Assembly (NCBI GenBank): GCA_014529385.2
Contig: CM043953.1
Span: 78,358,872-78,422,871, forward strand
Length of the DNA stretch: 64,000 nucleotides
Direction of reading: 5' to 3'
Source of the DNA: Adiantum capillus-veneris
Taxonomy: Eukaryota > Streptophyta > Polypodiopsida > Polypodiales > Pteridaceae
In this document: positions 46,212 through 57,885 of the stretch, piece by piece
How the letters are laid out: each line of letters starts with the position of its first letter
Position numbering within the stretch: position 1 is the first letter of the stretch
Notes under the pieces: generated by a model
The model's input: the letters and a program-made list of their open reading frames with translations, nothing else
What the model was told of the DNA's origin: nothing
Databases searched by the model: none
Made by a program: the position numbers and the translations under genes

Positions 46212-47122
46212 AATATAAACAATCACAAAGAATTAGAGCTATCCAATTTTCTCAAGGGATTTCAAAATTTCTTTATTGACAACATCCCTTGTGAACTACC
46301 TCCTAAACGAGGTAATGATGACCATGCAATTGAAATTATTCAAGAAGTTCACCGCCTAATACACCTCCTTATAGAGTTTCTCAAGCTCAATAAGAGGAGA
46401 TTATGTGGCAAGTGCATGAGCTAGTTGAGAAGGGTATGGTTAGGCCTAGCACATCTCCATTTTTCTCACCTATGTTATTAGTGCAAAAGAAAGACAGCAC
46501 ATATCGTATGTGTGTCAACTATAGAGCACTAAACAGGACCACTATCAAAAATAGGTTTCCCGTTCCACGGGTAGAAGACCTATTTGATAAGCTACAAGGG
46601 TTGACCTACTTCAACAAAATTGACCTAAAAATTGGCTACCATCAAATAAAGATAGTTGATCAAGACATTGTAAAGAACACATTTCGCACTACATTTGGTC
46701 TTTATGAATACATTGTCATGCCTTTTGGTTTGACCAATGCACCAGCCACATTCAACCGCTTGATGGAGAAGCTATTCAGGCCTCACCAAACCTTTACTGG
46801 AGTGTTCTTTGATGATATCATCATCTACTCTAATTCATTAGACGAACACAAGAAACACCTTCAGGTAATATTTCAAGTCTTAAGAGGGAATAATCTTTAT
46901 GTTAATCGAAAGAAAAGTGAGTTTTTCTTACAAGAGATTCATTATTTAGGTCACATTATCTCTCAAGATGGTATCCAAATGTATCCATCAAAGTTAGAGG
47001 TAATAAAAGGATGGCCTAATCCAAGGAATCTTTATGAACTAAGAAGCTTTATAGGTACGTGTGCATACTATAGACGCTTCATAGAAAAGTTCTCACAAAT
47101 CGCAGGACCATACATGCCCTAA
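46212..47122 (+). pseudogene. F: reverse transcriptase
   Basis: Open from 46403. VQKKDSTYRMCVNYRALNRT, KLQGLTYFNKIDLKIGYHQI, VMPFGLTNAPATFNRLM and the catalytic region VFFDDIIIYSN are in one frame. It is better kept than the E copy, which lacks the FNKIDLKIGYHQI part in frame. Confidence 0.88.
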
Positions 47123-47619
47123 CAAAGAAAAACATTAGGTATACATGGTCTGCCAAGGAGAAATAATGCTTTCGAAAAGCTTATCTCTCAACCTGTGCTT
47201 ACACTGTCGGATCTCTCAAAGACATTTGAGGTCCAATGTGACGCTTGTGGTGATTGCCTTGGATTTGTTTTGCTCCAAGAAGGGAAAGCCATAGCCTATG
47301 AAAGTCAAAGGCTCAACCCTGTTGAGCAAGCTCTAGGCATATATGAAAAGGGAAAAAAATCCTCGCAGGTCTACATGCCTTAGACTCATGGAAGCACTAT
47401 TTATTGGGGACCCCTTTCATTCTGCGGACGGATCACCAAAGTCTTAAGTACTTGATGACGCAGAAGACCAAGCTCTCCGAAAAACAAATGAGGTGTACAA
47501 ATTTCCTTTTGCAATTTCATTTTCATATTGCTCATATTGCTGGAAAGCATAATCAAGTAGCCGATGCACTCTCAAGATGGTCGAGAGTGAATGCGGTTTC
47601 CATAGCAACTCACAAATGA
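47123..47619 (+). pseudogene. F: RNase H
   Basis: VQCDACGDCLGFVLLQEGKA, then RTDHQSLKYLMTQKTKLSEK and HIAGKHNQVADALSRWSRVN. Broken by a frameshift near 47120 and a stop at 47381-47383. Confidence 0.82.
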
Positions 47620-47629
47620 TCTATCTTCT

Positions 47630-48768
47630 ATGATAGATGAGTATGCTATTGATCCCGATTTTAGATATATGATTTCAGCCCTTGCACTAGGGAAGAAAGG
47701 GGAACCATTTATCTTACAAGATGGTGATCTTCTCTATGGCAATAGACTATGCATTACTAACTCACTACGTGAGAAAGTAATGTATGAATCTCATGCTCCT
47801 CCTTATGCGGGGCATAGAGGGATTCAGTCTACCCTAAAAGGAATCGAAACATATTTCTATTGGCCTGCTATGAAAGAAAACATACAAGAGTATGTTTCTA
47901 AATGTGTGGTATGCCAAAAGACAAAGTTTGATAGAGGGAAGCAACCTGGATTGCTTCAACCCTTGCCAATCCCTAATTCACCATGAGAGAGCATATCCAT
48001 GAATTTAATCTTTGGATTGCCTAAGTCTATCCATGGGAATACGAGAATATGGACAATAGTAGACAGGTTCAGTAAACAAGCTCACTTTATACTTGTCAAA
48101 AAGACTATCAAAGCCCATCAAATGGCAACCCTCTTCATATCACAAATCGTTAAGTACCATGGCTTGCTGATGTCCATAGTGTCGGATAGAGATCCTAGAA
48201 TGACGAGTAATTTCTGGAAGGGTCTCTTTGAGAATTTAGGGCCAAGGCTAAACTTCTCTTCGGCCTATCACCCGCAAATGGATGGCCAAAGTGAAATAGA
48301 TAACCTAACAATTCTTGATCTACTGAAAGCCTATGTAACGAAAGGAGATCAAAGATCCCAATGGGAGAAGTACTTACCCTTAGTGGAGTATGCCTACAAT
48401 AACACTGTACATACTTCCACAGGAAAAGCACCTTTTGAGGTAATTGAGGGAAGATAAAAAAATCCCTTGCTAGTTAAGGTACACGGGAAGATCTTCGCTG
48501 CAGATGAGTATAGCCGAGACCTACAAGAATTGTTCCAAAAGATTAAGGATGCTATCTCTATCTCACAGCAAAGGCAAAAGGTTGTTGCTAATAAGCACAG
48601 AAGAGCCCAAGACTTTAAAGAAAATGATTGGGTCTTACTTAAATTTCCCAAGGCTTGATTAAGGCACACGACGGGCAAGAATCCTACGGGACACCAAAAG
48701 TACTATGCTAAGTTAGAAAAAAGGTACTATGGTACCTTCTAGATTCTTAGACCAATCAATGAGATGGC
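47630..48768 (+). pseudogene. F: integrase
   Basis: Zinc domain HRGIQSTLKGIETYFYWP and CVVCQKTKFDRG (intact CxxC). Core: NLIFGLPKSIHGNTRIWTIV, VSDRDPRMTSNFWKGLF, AYHPQMDGQSEIDN. One stop (TGA at 47986 where TGG is expected) and a few later stops (48456, 48656) break it. The C-terminal part is cut by the TIR element at 48776. Confidence 0.85.
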
Positions 48769-48775
48769 CTACCAA

Positions 48776-49526
48776 CCGCGGGGGATTCACTCTATATACA
48801 AAACAGGACGCCACCTGCAAGCGGACAACTTTGATAAAACCCATATATACGACTCATATTAGGGAATATGACCCCCTTTTCTATGCTTATACGACAATCA
48901 ATGTAGAAAACTATCATACCCCTATGTTACATATAAAATTTAGGTCTCACATGATCTAACTGAGTAAAACTAGTCACAGAGCATGCAACATAGTGATTGG
49001 ACACGTACTAAGGAACCATTTCTATTCATAACTAGATGTACCCTCAATGTATTTTAATTTGACTTTCAAACTATGTGCCCCTTCAACGTGCACTCTAGCT
49101 ACTCGTCCAATTTTGACCCATCTAAATTACTCAAAAAACATGGTTATAAAGTTGTGTTAGGTTCTCCATGTGAATTTGCATCTATACAAACTCTTTATAG
49201 CTTTCATCCCTCAACAAATGAACTATAATCAGAAAACAAGAAATTGATACAAAGCAGTGTTAGTTCTTGCATGTATCTTTGCAGCTATTGACTAACAAGT
49301 TCGAGGGAAAACTCTTTTGGGAATCATTTTGAAACACAAAAACTTCATTTTCCCCTTTCTCACCCCCCCCGGCCAATAAATATGATACCTTCTCCCTTAT
49401 TTTTAAGCTTGGGAGATAAATTAATGGGGGCCTACCCCTAACTTATACGCTTATATAACTTGTAAAAGAACCCCCCTCCCCTGCACTTACGTGGTGCGGT
49501 AAGTTTTCCATGGTGAATCCCCCGAG
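48776..49526. mobile_element. Small TIR DNA element (MITE-like) in F integrase
   Basis: About 751 bases, absent from E at the same place (E reads GGCCTATCAACTCAAG). The ends are inverted: left CCGCGGGGGATTCAC, right GTGAATCCCCCGAG. The flanks share CTACCAA (48769-48775 and 49527-49533). AT-rich with no transposase. A duplication of 7 bases, or 8 with one mismatch, would fit the hAT group; assignment uncertain. Confidence 0.75.
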
Positions 49527-49533
49527 CTACCAA

Positions 49534-49800
49534 CTCAAGTTGCCCAGCCTTTGGCTCATACACAATACTTTCCATGTGAGCCTACTAAAGATTTACAAAG
49601 GAGAGCCACCTCAAGAACCAACTATTGAAGAACCACCGGTGATGGAGGACCAAGAAGAGGTGCTGGAGCCCAAGTCCATTCTCCGACATGAAGACAAGGT
49701 ATTAAGAGGTGGTAAGACTATCTGACGATATTTTATAAAGTTTAAGATTATCCTTTTGAAGATGCTAGATGGATGCAAGGCATACAATTAAAGGATAACC
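49534..49800 (+). pseudogene. F: integrase tail and chromodomain-like end
   Basis: LKLPSLWLIHNTFHVSLLKI, then SILRHEDKVLRGGKTI and a TGA where E reads CGA. KFKNYPFEDARW-like sequence continues out of frame. Each copy (E and F) keeps arginine codons the other has lost to TGA. Confidence 0.75.
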
Positions 49801-50140
49801 TAAACCTTGTCAATGCTTACAATGCTTCCCTAGAGTAAGCAAATGTACAAATGTTTAAAATGAACAAAGTGTTTGTCTTATAAGACTCTCTTTTTTGTTA
49901 TTGTGCACAAATGTGAAGTAGTATGCATGCTTAGAATCAAATTTGTGGAGACGACGTCTCCAAAAAACCAAGTAGAGCTTGCACTCTACTATGGAAGATT
50001 GATAGGACTACTGTGCAGACATGCTTGCGGCAGCCTTAGCGCCAAATGGATTAGTCATCCGTTCTGGAATGAAGTCATAGGGTAAGATAGGATCCTCTAC
50101 CCACTAGAAAAAGGACGACTATGATTTCAAGAGAGAGGTA
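49801..50140 (+). other. 3' noncoding region and polypurine tract of F
   Basis: Shared with E 14597-14989; shorter by a deletion that also removes the left half of the CATAGTC inverted repeat. GAGAGAGGTA precedes the LTR. Confidence 0.65.
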
Positions 50141-51050
50141 TGTCATAATAACTAATATCTAATTTTCCTAAATGATTTTCTCATGTTAAACTGATCATTT
50201 AATATGGGAAAGTACCAGGCGAGAAAAAGCTAGAATATTGGTTAAGGTGGGAGACTGGCCACAGTAGGGATCCAAAGGAGGGAAAATAGGGATCCAAAGG
50301 GGGGGCCCTTTGAAAAAGAGCAATGTGCAACAATGGGCTCCAAAGACCTTAGGGTTCAGCCCATTAAGACTTCCAAAATGCTAAGGTTCAAAAATTCAAA
50401 GGTAAGTCCAAATGGTCAAGCTTAGTGTAATTGGATGCTTTGTGAGTGTACAAAAAGTCTTCAAGTGGTCCTAGATTGATGGGGGCGAGCCCTTTTAGTA
50501 GGGGATGAGAGAGAAACACACACACACACACTCATGAAAACCCCTTTACACAAAGGGAATAAGGGACACATGTCAGCTCCCTAGCCCAGTTGCCCCCAAG
50601 GTGTACTCAAATCCTACTGGATGGTCATAGAGGTGGACCAATAAGAATTAGGCTAGAGTAAATCTAGTTTAATTTATTTAAAAACACTTGATAAAAGAAC
50701 CAATAAGAATTAATCTCTCTAGAAGACTATTGGACAGTATCCCAAGGGGTCCAATGAGCATTTAAGAACCGAATGGATTGCCTGCTTCCTATTGGCCAAA
50801 AGACAAAGGGGTCCAATGAGAGTTTAGTTGCAGTATTTATTGACCTAAAGCTCTCACAAAAGGGGTGAGACACATGTCACAAGGCTATCACTTATGCCTC
50901 TTAATTCCTATTGGCTAAGCTTGGAAATATCCAATGGGAAACCAACAGGAGAAATTAGCAGGAGGGGTTGACCAAGATGAGAGAGGGGGGTGATTTGTGA
51001 AGGCATTATCACACACACACTCACACAATCTCATGTGTGAATCAAGAAGA

Positions 51051-51112
<62 letters not shown>

Positions 51113-51779
51113 TCTCAAGCTTTAATGGAAAGCTCATCATCTGCTCCAAGCTTGTGAGAAGGGAGGCGTACACCAACAACTCTTGGATTTGTGATGCAAA
51201 TCCAACCAAGAGCCAGGCTTCAATGCATGCTCATCTCCTCTACCATGCTAATTACTAAGCTATGCTAAGATTTTATGAGTGATTATGTGAGGAAATATAT
51301 TTCTTTCTCGTAAGACTACTCCTTCTTCCTCTCAATCTACTCTCATACCATGCTAGATCTTACCATCTTCAAAGGTGTGTGAGGTCTTGGGTTTGAGACT
51401 GTGAGGGAATTGATGTTGTGTTTTATAAGTGTTTGCTTAGTGCTTGAAGCTTCCATCTTCATTGCACTAGCTAGTTATTGAAGGAACACAAAGAATTGTA
51501 TTGTAAAATGTCTCCCTTGATGGGGGAAACCTATAATACAAAGCCTTTTGGAGGGGGGACCGGCTCCATGTAAATCCCGTCCTCAAGTGTTGTTAATAAC
51601 TTAATTTCTCTCTCTTTTGAAGTATTGTACATGCCTATCTAACTAGGTGTTATGCTTTTTGTGTCTCTCTCCACCCAAGCACTCTTGTTATGCTCATTTA
51701 GGAATCTATTCTAATGAAATGCTCACTATGTTCATGTTATTTTCCGCTACACACAAATTCTAGGCCATTAAATGTTACG
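50141..51779 (+). repeat. Last LTR of F
   Basis: About 1,639 bases, TGTCATAATAAC to AATGTTACG (final A changed to G), followed by the duplicated TTGGA. Confidence 0.92.
51053..51110. repeat. (CT)n microsatellite in last LTR of F
   Basis: About 29 CT units. ORFs through it on both strands are low complexity. Confidence 0.95.
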
Positions 51780-51957
51780 TTGGAACTCCCATTGAGCCCG
51801 TGACACATTAAAATATTACAATGGCTTGAATTAAGTTGTGGATTTACAATACATGACCATTTTAGGAAAATGTGGAAAATGTGTAACTCCAATCTTTACT
51901 GCTTCTTCACTTTGATCTTCGATGTGCATTCGTACATCTTTGGTCTTTAGTAGCTTC
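51780..51957. other. Remainder of G LTR or flank
   Basis: Begins with the second copy of TTGGA and so continues the sequence interrupted at 20710. No gene. Where the G LTR ends is not clear. Confidence 0.45.
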
Positions 51958-52080
51958 TGTTAACTGACGTTGACTCAGTTAACAAGCACCTATATTTAGA
52001 AGGCCAAGGGCTTATATCGGTTATGGTTGGGTGGAGAGTTGCATGTTCTAGACCCCAATTTTTTACAATGGTATCAGAGC
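51958..52080 (+). mobile_element. H: short LTR-like end with Met-tRNA primer site
   Basis: TGTTAACTGA-cgttgac-TCAGTTAACA opens the segment as a perfect 10-bp inverted repeat. About 110 bases later TTTTTTACA is followed by TGGTATCAGAGC (52069-52080). This looks like a complete, very short LTR plus primer site, as in miniature (TRIM) elements. No second copy was found nearby, so it may be truncated or the start may be misplaced. Confidence 0.45.
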
Positions 52081-52146
52081 TCATGGGAGAAGAGCAGGGA
52101 GGAGCGTGGAGATATGGAGCTTCTCAAGCATGGAGGCATGGGTCTT

Positions 52147-52191
<45 letters not shown>

Positions 52192-53036
52192 GTTGTCAAG
52201 TTGCCATGGCATGGCCATGGACCTTGGGTGGAGCAAGGCGGGGTGGTAGAGGTTGAAGCACCGTGGGAGCGATTTGCTATACACAAAGAGGCTAAAGCAC
52301 CATGGGCATGGCCCCTTTGATCAAGAAAGGTAGGTTGATAGAGGCTGAAGCACCATGGGAGAGACCTCCTACACACAAAGAGTTGCCAAATCAACGTGCA
52401 ACAACGGGGTCAGGAGTGGACTTGTCAAGTACTCCATGATGTCCCCATTAATATTTGTCTCTAGAGCGTGTGTAGAAGAGGGATTCGTCTACCCTCCCCT
52501 CCCCTTACTCTTGCTCAACATTTTGCTGCCTACTACCATGCAAATTGTAGACTTTTTTTTGGCTCTTGTTTTACATGAGGGCGCCCTATTTTGGAAAACC
52601 TCCCATTGTGAGGGCAGGTTCTCACATCTTTGACGGGGGCAACATGCAAAGTCGCGTTTGTCTTTGCAAAGAAGAAAGCTTCCTTAAGCTATGACATTGC
52701 CAAGAAGAAGCTCTCACTACTGCTATATTCAAAATCGGTGGTATCTTCTTTTTCTTATCTTTGGCCCACCAACCACATACAGAGACAATTCTTTTTACCA
52801 AATATTTGTGGTTGAGGAATGTTCAACAAGTGTCACCAAAATCTGGAAGAGAAACGATTGAACAAGCATCATCTAAAGAAAATTATGCAAGTCATTTGGA
52901 TTCGTGCAACAAGGTGAAAGGCTCCATATATAATTGATGTGAACGATAAATTTTCCCTTGAATTCAGCCATATGGGCTCCACTATAGGGAAGATTGATAG
53001 GACCAAAATGGGTTTCTATGATGCTCCTCAATCTTG
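52081..53036 (+). other. Internal or flanking sequence of H
   Basis: No gene recognised. At about 52200-52385 two related units of about 90 bases share GAAGCACC-TGGGAG and ACACAAAGAG. A CT microsatellite lies at 52149-52189. The stretch ends at element I. Confidence 0.4.
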
Positions 53037-53260
53037 TGTTGGAATTATGGTTGCATGAAAACACACACAACTTGGAGAAGACGAAGGAAGCTCAAGGCAC
53101 ACAACAGAGAGTGTATTACTTAATGTGCAATGGAAAGATAAGTTAGCCCTAGAGTGATGGGTGTACATACATTGCATGTGGGGAACCACCTAGTGAGGGA
53201 AACATACCCCGACAGTCCTAAGTGTGTTCACACACATCACAACACATGTATATGGTAACA
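53037..53260 (-). repeat. 3' LTR of I
   Basis: 224 bases; on the minus strand TGTTACCATATACATG ... AATTCCAACA. Preceded on the minus strand by the purine tract TAGGGTGGATT (53261-53271). Confidence 0.88.
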
Positions 53261-53336
53261 AATCCACCCTAGAGTGATGCGGTGATCGAGAGCTGGCACA
53301 TAGAGTAAAGGAAAGTTCCATGCCTTGAGGACATAA

Positions 53337-55622
53337 TCAATCCAATAAGGGGAGTAAGCCCAAAGCTTTGCTGAGAGATTCAAACTTCTCACTAGACAAT
53401 GCCTTTGTGAAAAGATCTACAAGGTTGTCCTGTGTTGGCACATAAGCCAAGCTGATCTCTCCTATTGAGAGCCTCTCCCTGACACAGTGGTAATGCACCT
53501 CAATGTGCTTTGTGCGAGCATGAAAAAGTAGCTTCCTTGAAACTTCCAATGTGCTATGGCTGTTAGTGTAGATAGTGTTGGTAGTGTCCTGTCCAACACC
53601 CAAATCAACCATAAGGTGTCTGAGCCATACACACTCAACCGTAGCTGTGAAGACTGCCCTGTACTAAGCCTCACAACTAGAAGTGGTCACAGTAGGTTGC
53701 TTCTTGCTCAACCATGATATGCATGATCTGCAAGCATGAAACAAAAACCACTTGTGGTCACTCGTGTTTCAAAACAACCAGCCCAATAATCCAAGTCCAA
53801 AAAAGCATGTAAATCTGGGGGCAATGATCCCCCCTTGGGATAAAACAAGCCAAGATGTAAAGTGCACCTCAAGTAGCAAAAAATCCTCTTGACAGCCTAA
53901 CAATGCTAAGACCCTAGGCTATGTATGAATCTACTGACCTGTGAGACTGCAAACTGAATATCCGGCCTTGTGCTGCATACATAAATGAGGCATCCAACAT
54001 CAGTTTGATAAAGAGCGACATTTGGAGGATCACCAACATCATGAAGATTCAATTCAAACGTGTTTCCATGGGAGTGGCAATAGGTTTGCAATCCTCAAGT
54101 CCAAACTTACATAGAAATGTCTCTATGTAACTTTTTGACACAAGGAAATACCACCATCACACTGCTTAAACTGTATACACAAGTAATGATGCAACATCCC
54201 CAAATCTTTCATCTTGAAAGTAGCATTCAAATCAGCCATAAAATCAGCAATCTGTCTCTCATTTGGTCCAGTGATCAACAAATCATCCACATAAAGAACC
54301 ACAACGAGAAGTACATCACGCTCACGCTTTACATACAATGTGCTTTCTGCTGGACTGTTACGAAAGCCTTGTTTGACCAAATGAGTGTCAGCCTTATCAT
54401 ACCAAGCATGAGGAGATTGCTTCAACCCATACAAAGCTTTGATAAATTTGCACACCTTATCCTCTTGTCCTTTCTTGAAAAAACCACGAGGTTGCATTGC
54501 ATAAATTTCCTCAAATATGTCACCATTCAAGAAAGCAGTAACAATGGCTGACTGATGTACATCCCAACCAAAATGAGCTGCCAATGCACATAGAAAATGC
54601 ACAATAGTCATACGACAAGTGGAAGAAAAAGTCTCTTTGTCATCTATGCCTTTTTGCTATGCATAACCCTTTGCAACAAGCTTTATATCGATCAATCTCA
54701 CCATCCAGCTTGCATTTCAACTTGTAAACCCACTTCGTACCAATGGCCTTTTTGCGAGGAGGCAAATCATAAAGTCCATGTGTCATTTTCTATAAGTGCA
54801 TCATATTCTGATTGCATGGCAACCTTCCAATTTTTTGAATTTTGGGCTTCATCAAAAGATAGAGGTTCCTCAACATCATGTAAGCTAGACACAACCAAAG
54901 CATAACAATCTGATGCATAAGATGCATGGCAAGAGCCTGAACAAGGGTGACTAGGCAAAGGTGCATCCAATTTACTATCACGCAGTGTATGCACCAACCA
55001 TTTTGGCATACCTCTAGCCTACTCATTTTCAGCCCTTTCCTCATCAAGTATATCATGTACGTCTGCATCAATGATAGGCTGATCTGTAACATTTTTAGAA
55101 ACCCCCATAGCATGTACATTTTCCTCATTGGAATTTACATTCAAAGTTCCACCATTGAAAAGAGGCAACAAAGTGTCATAAATGTCCTGTGAGCTTACAT
55201 TATTGTCTCTAGTACATGACAACAAGGGCTGAACAAAATCTTCCACAAACACAACATCTCGTAAAACCAAAATACACTTTGTTTATTTATGATACAACAT
55301 GTAACCTTTGCTTTCAGCACTATAAACAACAAAAATACATTTGACAACCTTATCATCCAATTTTTTTCACTGTGTTTGTGGCACCAAAGCATATGCCGAA
55401 CAACCAAAAACATGCATGTGCTCAGTAGAAGGATTTCTGTCATGCCATGCTTCATATGGAGTCATAGACTGCAAAGTTTTTGTAGGACACTTGTTAAGTA
55501 CATAAGTGGCACACATGATGGCCTCAAGCCACGACAAAGCTTGACTTTTGACCATACATCATGCCATTCCCAGAAGCGACCTATTTTTCCTCCCAGCAAC
55601 ACCATTTTGCTGAGGCGTAAAA
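53337..55622 (-). pseudogene. I: integrase end, reverse transcriptase, RNase H
   Basis: Minus-strand order. Integrase end: QQNGVAGRKNRS at the right edge, then LSWLEAIMCATYVLNKCPTK and HVFGCSAYALVPQ. Linker and RT start: SKNWKVAMQSEYDALIENDT. RT: DVHQSAIVTAFLNGDIFEEI, LYGLKQSPHAWYDKADTHLV and the catalytic VVLYVDDLLITG. Connection: GCLIYVCSTRPDIQFAV. RNase H: TIYTNSHSTLEVSRKLLFHA and TKHIEVHYHCVRERL, with YVPTQDNLVDLFTKAL. Several frameshifts and stops. Confidence 0.85.
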
Positions 55623-56907
55623 CACTAGTTTGGTAACCTAACAGGACGTAAAAGTGTCCTTTCAAGGTTTTGGAAAAAAAATTCCAAAACCATAGTAGAT
55701 CCACTCATTTTGAAAAATCCTTTCATGAGCTTATAGTTCAAAGACTACTACATATGGTAAAGATGAGAAATTTGTAAAATTTCTCATGTCTTAGTCATAA
55801 CCAGCCTCAAGAGTTGACATTTTACCCAAAACAGCCATTTCTTATGGTTGATTGCATATAAATAAGAGTAGGGATTTTTGTAGGACATGAGATAAAATTA
55901 CCCCCATTAACTTCAATGGGTTTGTGATCAAAACATATGGTTACTTTTTCCTCACTATTTTTTTGGGCAAAAAAAGGTACAAAAAAGGTTGCATTTTTAT
56001 CATTCTGCAGACCTATCATCAAAGTTTCTATAGTCACGCTCAATAAAAATACTATATACATATTTTCTTAGTTTCCATTGTGCCTTTGGATCCAAAAGGA
56101 GCCATGGAGCATGTCAAAATAATAATGGATCTCTTACTAAGTGGAACCTTGGGAACAATGATGAAGTGCTAAATACAACAAACATGACAAAACTGGGTTT
56201 AGCAATATGGCCTCTAGAATCCCATATAAACTACTCAATATCTAGCCAAATTTATAGTTTATAATTAGATAAAGTTAATACCTACAAAATACACACAATT
56301 GACCTAAGAAACTAGTAATATTAAGAAAGGTACACTTGCTACACTAAAATGTATCGTATTCTTCCAATCAAAAAACTCAACCATCATCATATACTATGCT
56401 ATATAGAATATTGGGTCCCCCAAAGCTCAAGGAATATTAGCTTTATGTTATACATGACACTTACACAATCAAAATTGCATTTGAATATCAAGAAAGCCAC
56501 CAAAAAAATCATAGAAGTGCTAATTTTGTCCAAGAAACAGGATTAGGAAATTCTTATAATTTGGTCATAACTTTCAATTTTAACACTTAGTCCTCCCTAG
56601 AAGCATCAAAACATGTTGAGAACTATGAAGACTCATCCTCTAGCAATATAAACCTCACAAACATGAAGCTTAGAATGGTATAGTTGATTTTTTTTGAAAA
56701 AAAAAAAGCCAAAAATAGGACCCGTTGTGCAAAAGTAAGGTTAATGGTGAGATTGATATTCCAAAAAAAATGTCAAGTTTTTTTTAGCTCATAAGTTATA
56801 TAGCATCTAGAAATTCATACCTTTCAAATAATTCAAGAAAAATGGTCACTTTTAACAGGACACAAAAGTGTCCAAGGACATAAAAGTGTCCTGTTACCAG
56901 TCTAGTG
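55623..56907. mobile_element. CACTA-type non-autonomous DNA transposon in I
   Basis: 1,285 bases. Left end CACTAGTTTGGTAAC, right end (reverse complement) CACTAGACTGGTAAC. Near both ends AAAAGTGTCC motifs recur (55649, 56861 and 56882 areas) in partly palindromic units such as GGACACAAAAGTGTCC, as in CACTA subterminal repeats. On the minus strand the flanks are TTA and TTT, a 3-bp duplication with one mismatch. Removing it brings the two halves of the integrase segment around PYTPQQNGV together. No transposase is encoded. Confidence 0.8.
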
Positions 56908-57885
56908 TAAGGCACTGTACATTGGTGTTTTATCCCACGATTGCATTAACTTCATGAGACATATACTCCCCTCTTGATCGGAACGGAGGGTGCCCATAGT
57001 ATATTTCAAGACATTTTCAGTTATAGCCAGAAATTGTTTGAAGCACATAAATACTTCAGACTTTGCTTTAAGCGTATATACCCATGTGTGCCTGGAGTAA
57101 TCATCAATAAAAGTCATGAAGTAAAGGTAATTGCCCAAGGACGGAGTTTGCATGATCCCACAAACATCACTATGCACAAGCTTCAACCTGCATGTGGCCC
57201 TAATTGAACCATCCTTTGGAAACTTAGAATGCTGTATCTTACCCAAAAATACAACCTTCACAAACATGTTTGAGAGGTGTTTCAAGAGGCGACAAAGAAG
57301 CAACCATATCAAATTTTTGCAAACGTAGCAAATTGGCAAAATTCAGATGACCAAAATGTGCATGCCAAAGTTTTGCATCTGAAATAGCCTTTGAATCCAC
57401 AACTGCATTTGGACAAGTCTACCCACACTTGTCATACAAAGTGAGCTTATACAACCCACGAAATAAAATGCCAGATGCAACAATTTCATCACCAAAACTG
57501 AGATCATGTAATGTACATCCGTCATCCACAAATTTGACTACAAGACCAAGTCTAGCAAGTGCAGATATAGACAAAAGATTCTTCCTGATCCCAGGTACAT
57601 AAAGTGCATCAACAAGTGTGAAAGAACTGCCATTTGCAACAGTAAGCACAATCTTTCCAACTCCCTGAAGTGAATAAGAGGCATTGTTGGCACAAGTAAC
57701 TGAATTCCCACGAGGGACAGACTTAAGAGAGGTGAACAAATCATGATGTGAGGTAATGTGCTTTGTAGCACCATTATCAAAATACCACACATGTGAATCT
57801 ACAGCAACTGACATGCATGCGTCATTGACAATAGGATTACAGGTACACTCTGTACTCAAATCCCATTCTGCATCAACATCCTGCG
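56908..57885 (-). pseudogene. I: protease and first half of integrase
   Basis: Protease: VDSHVWYFDNGATKHITSHH, with DNG at the active site instead of DSG, then DALYVPGIRKNLLSISALAR. Integrase: LVHSDVCGIMQTPS, MTFIDDYSRHTWVYTLKAKS, TLRSDQEGS (DNGG changed to DQEG). The frame shifts at least twice, and the CACTA element follows. The zinc domain is present only in traces near 57330. Confidence 0.82.

Noticed and set aside
50915-51118. ORF with a long RE repeat
   Set aside because: Translation of a CT microsatellite in an F LTR.
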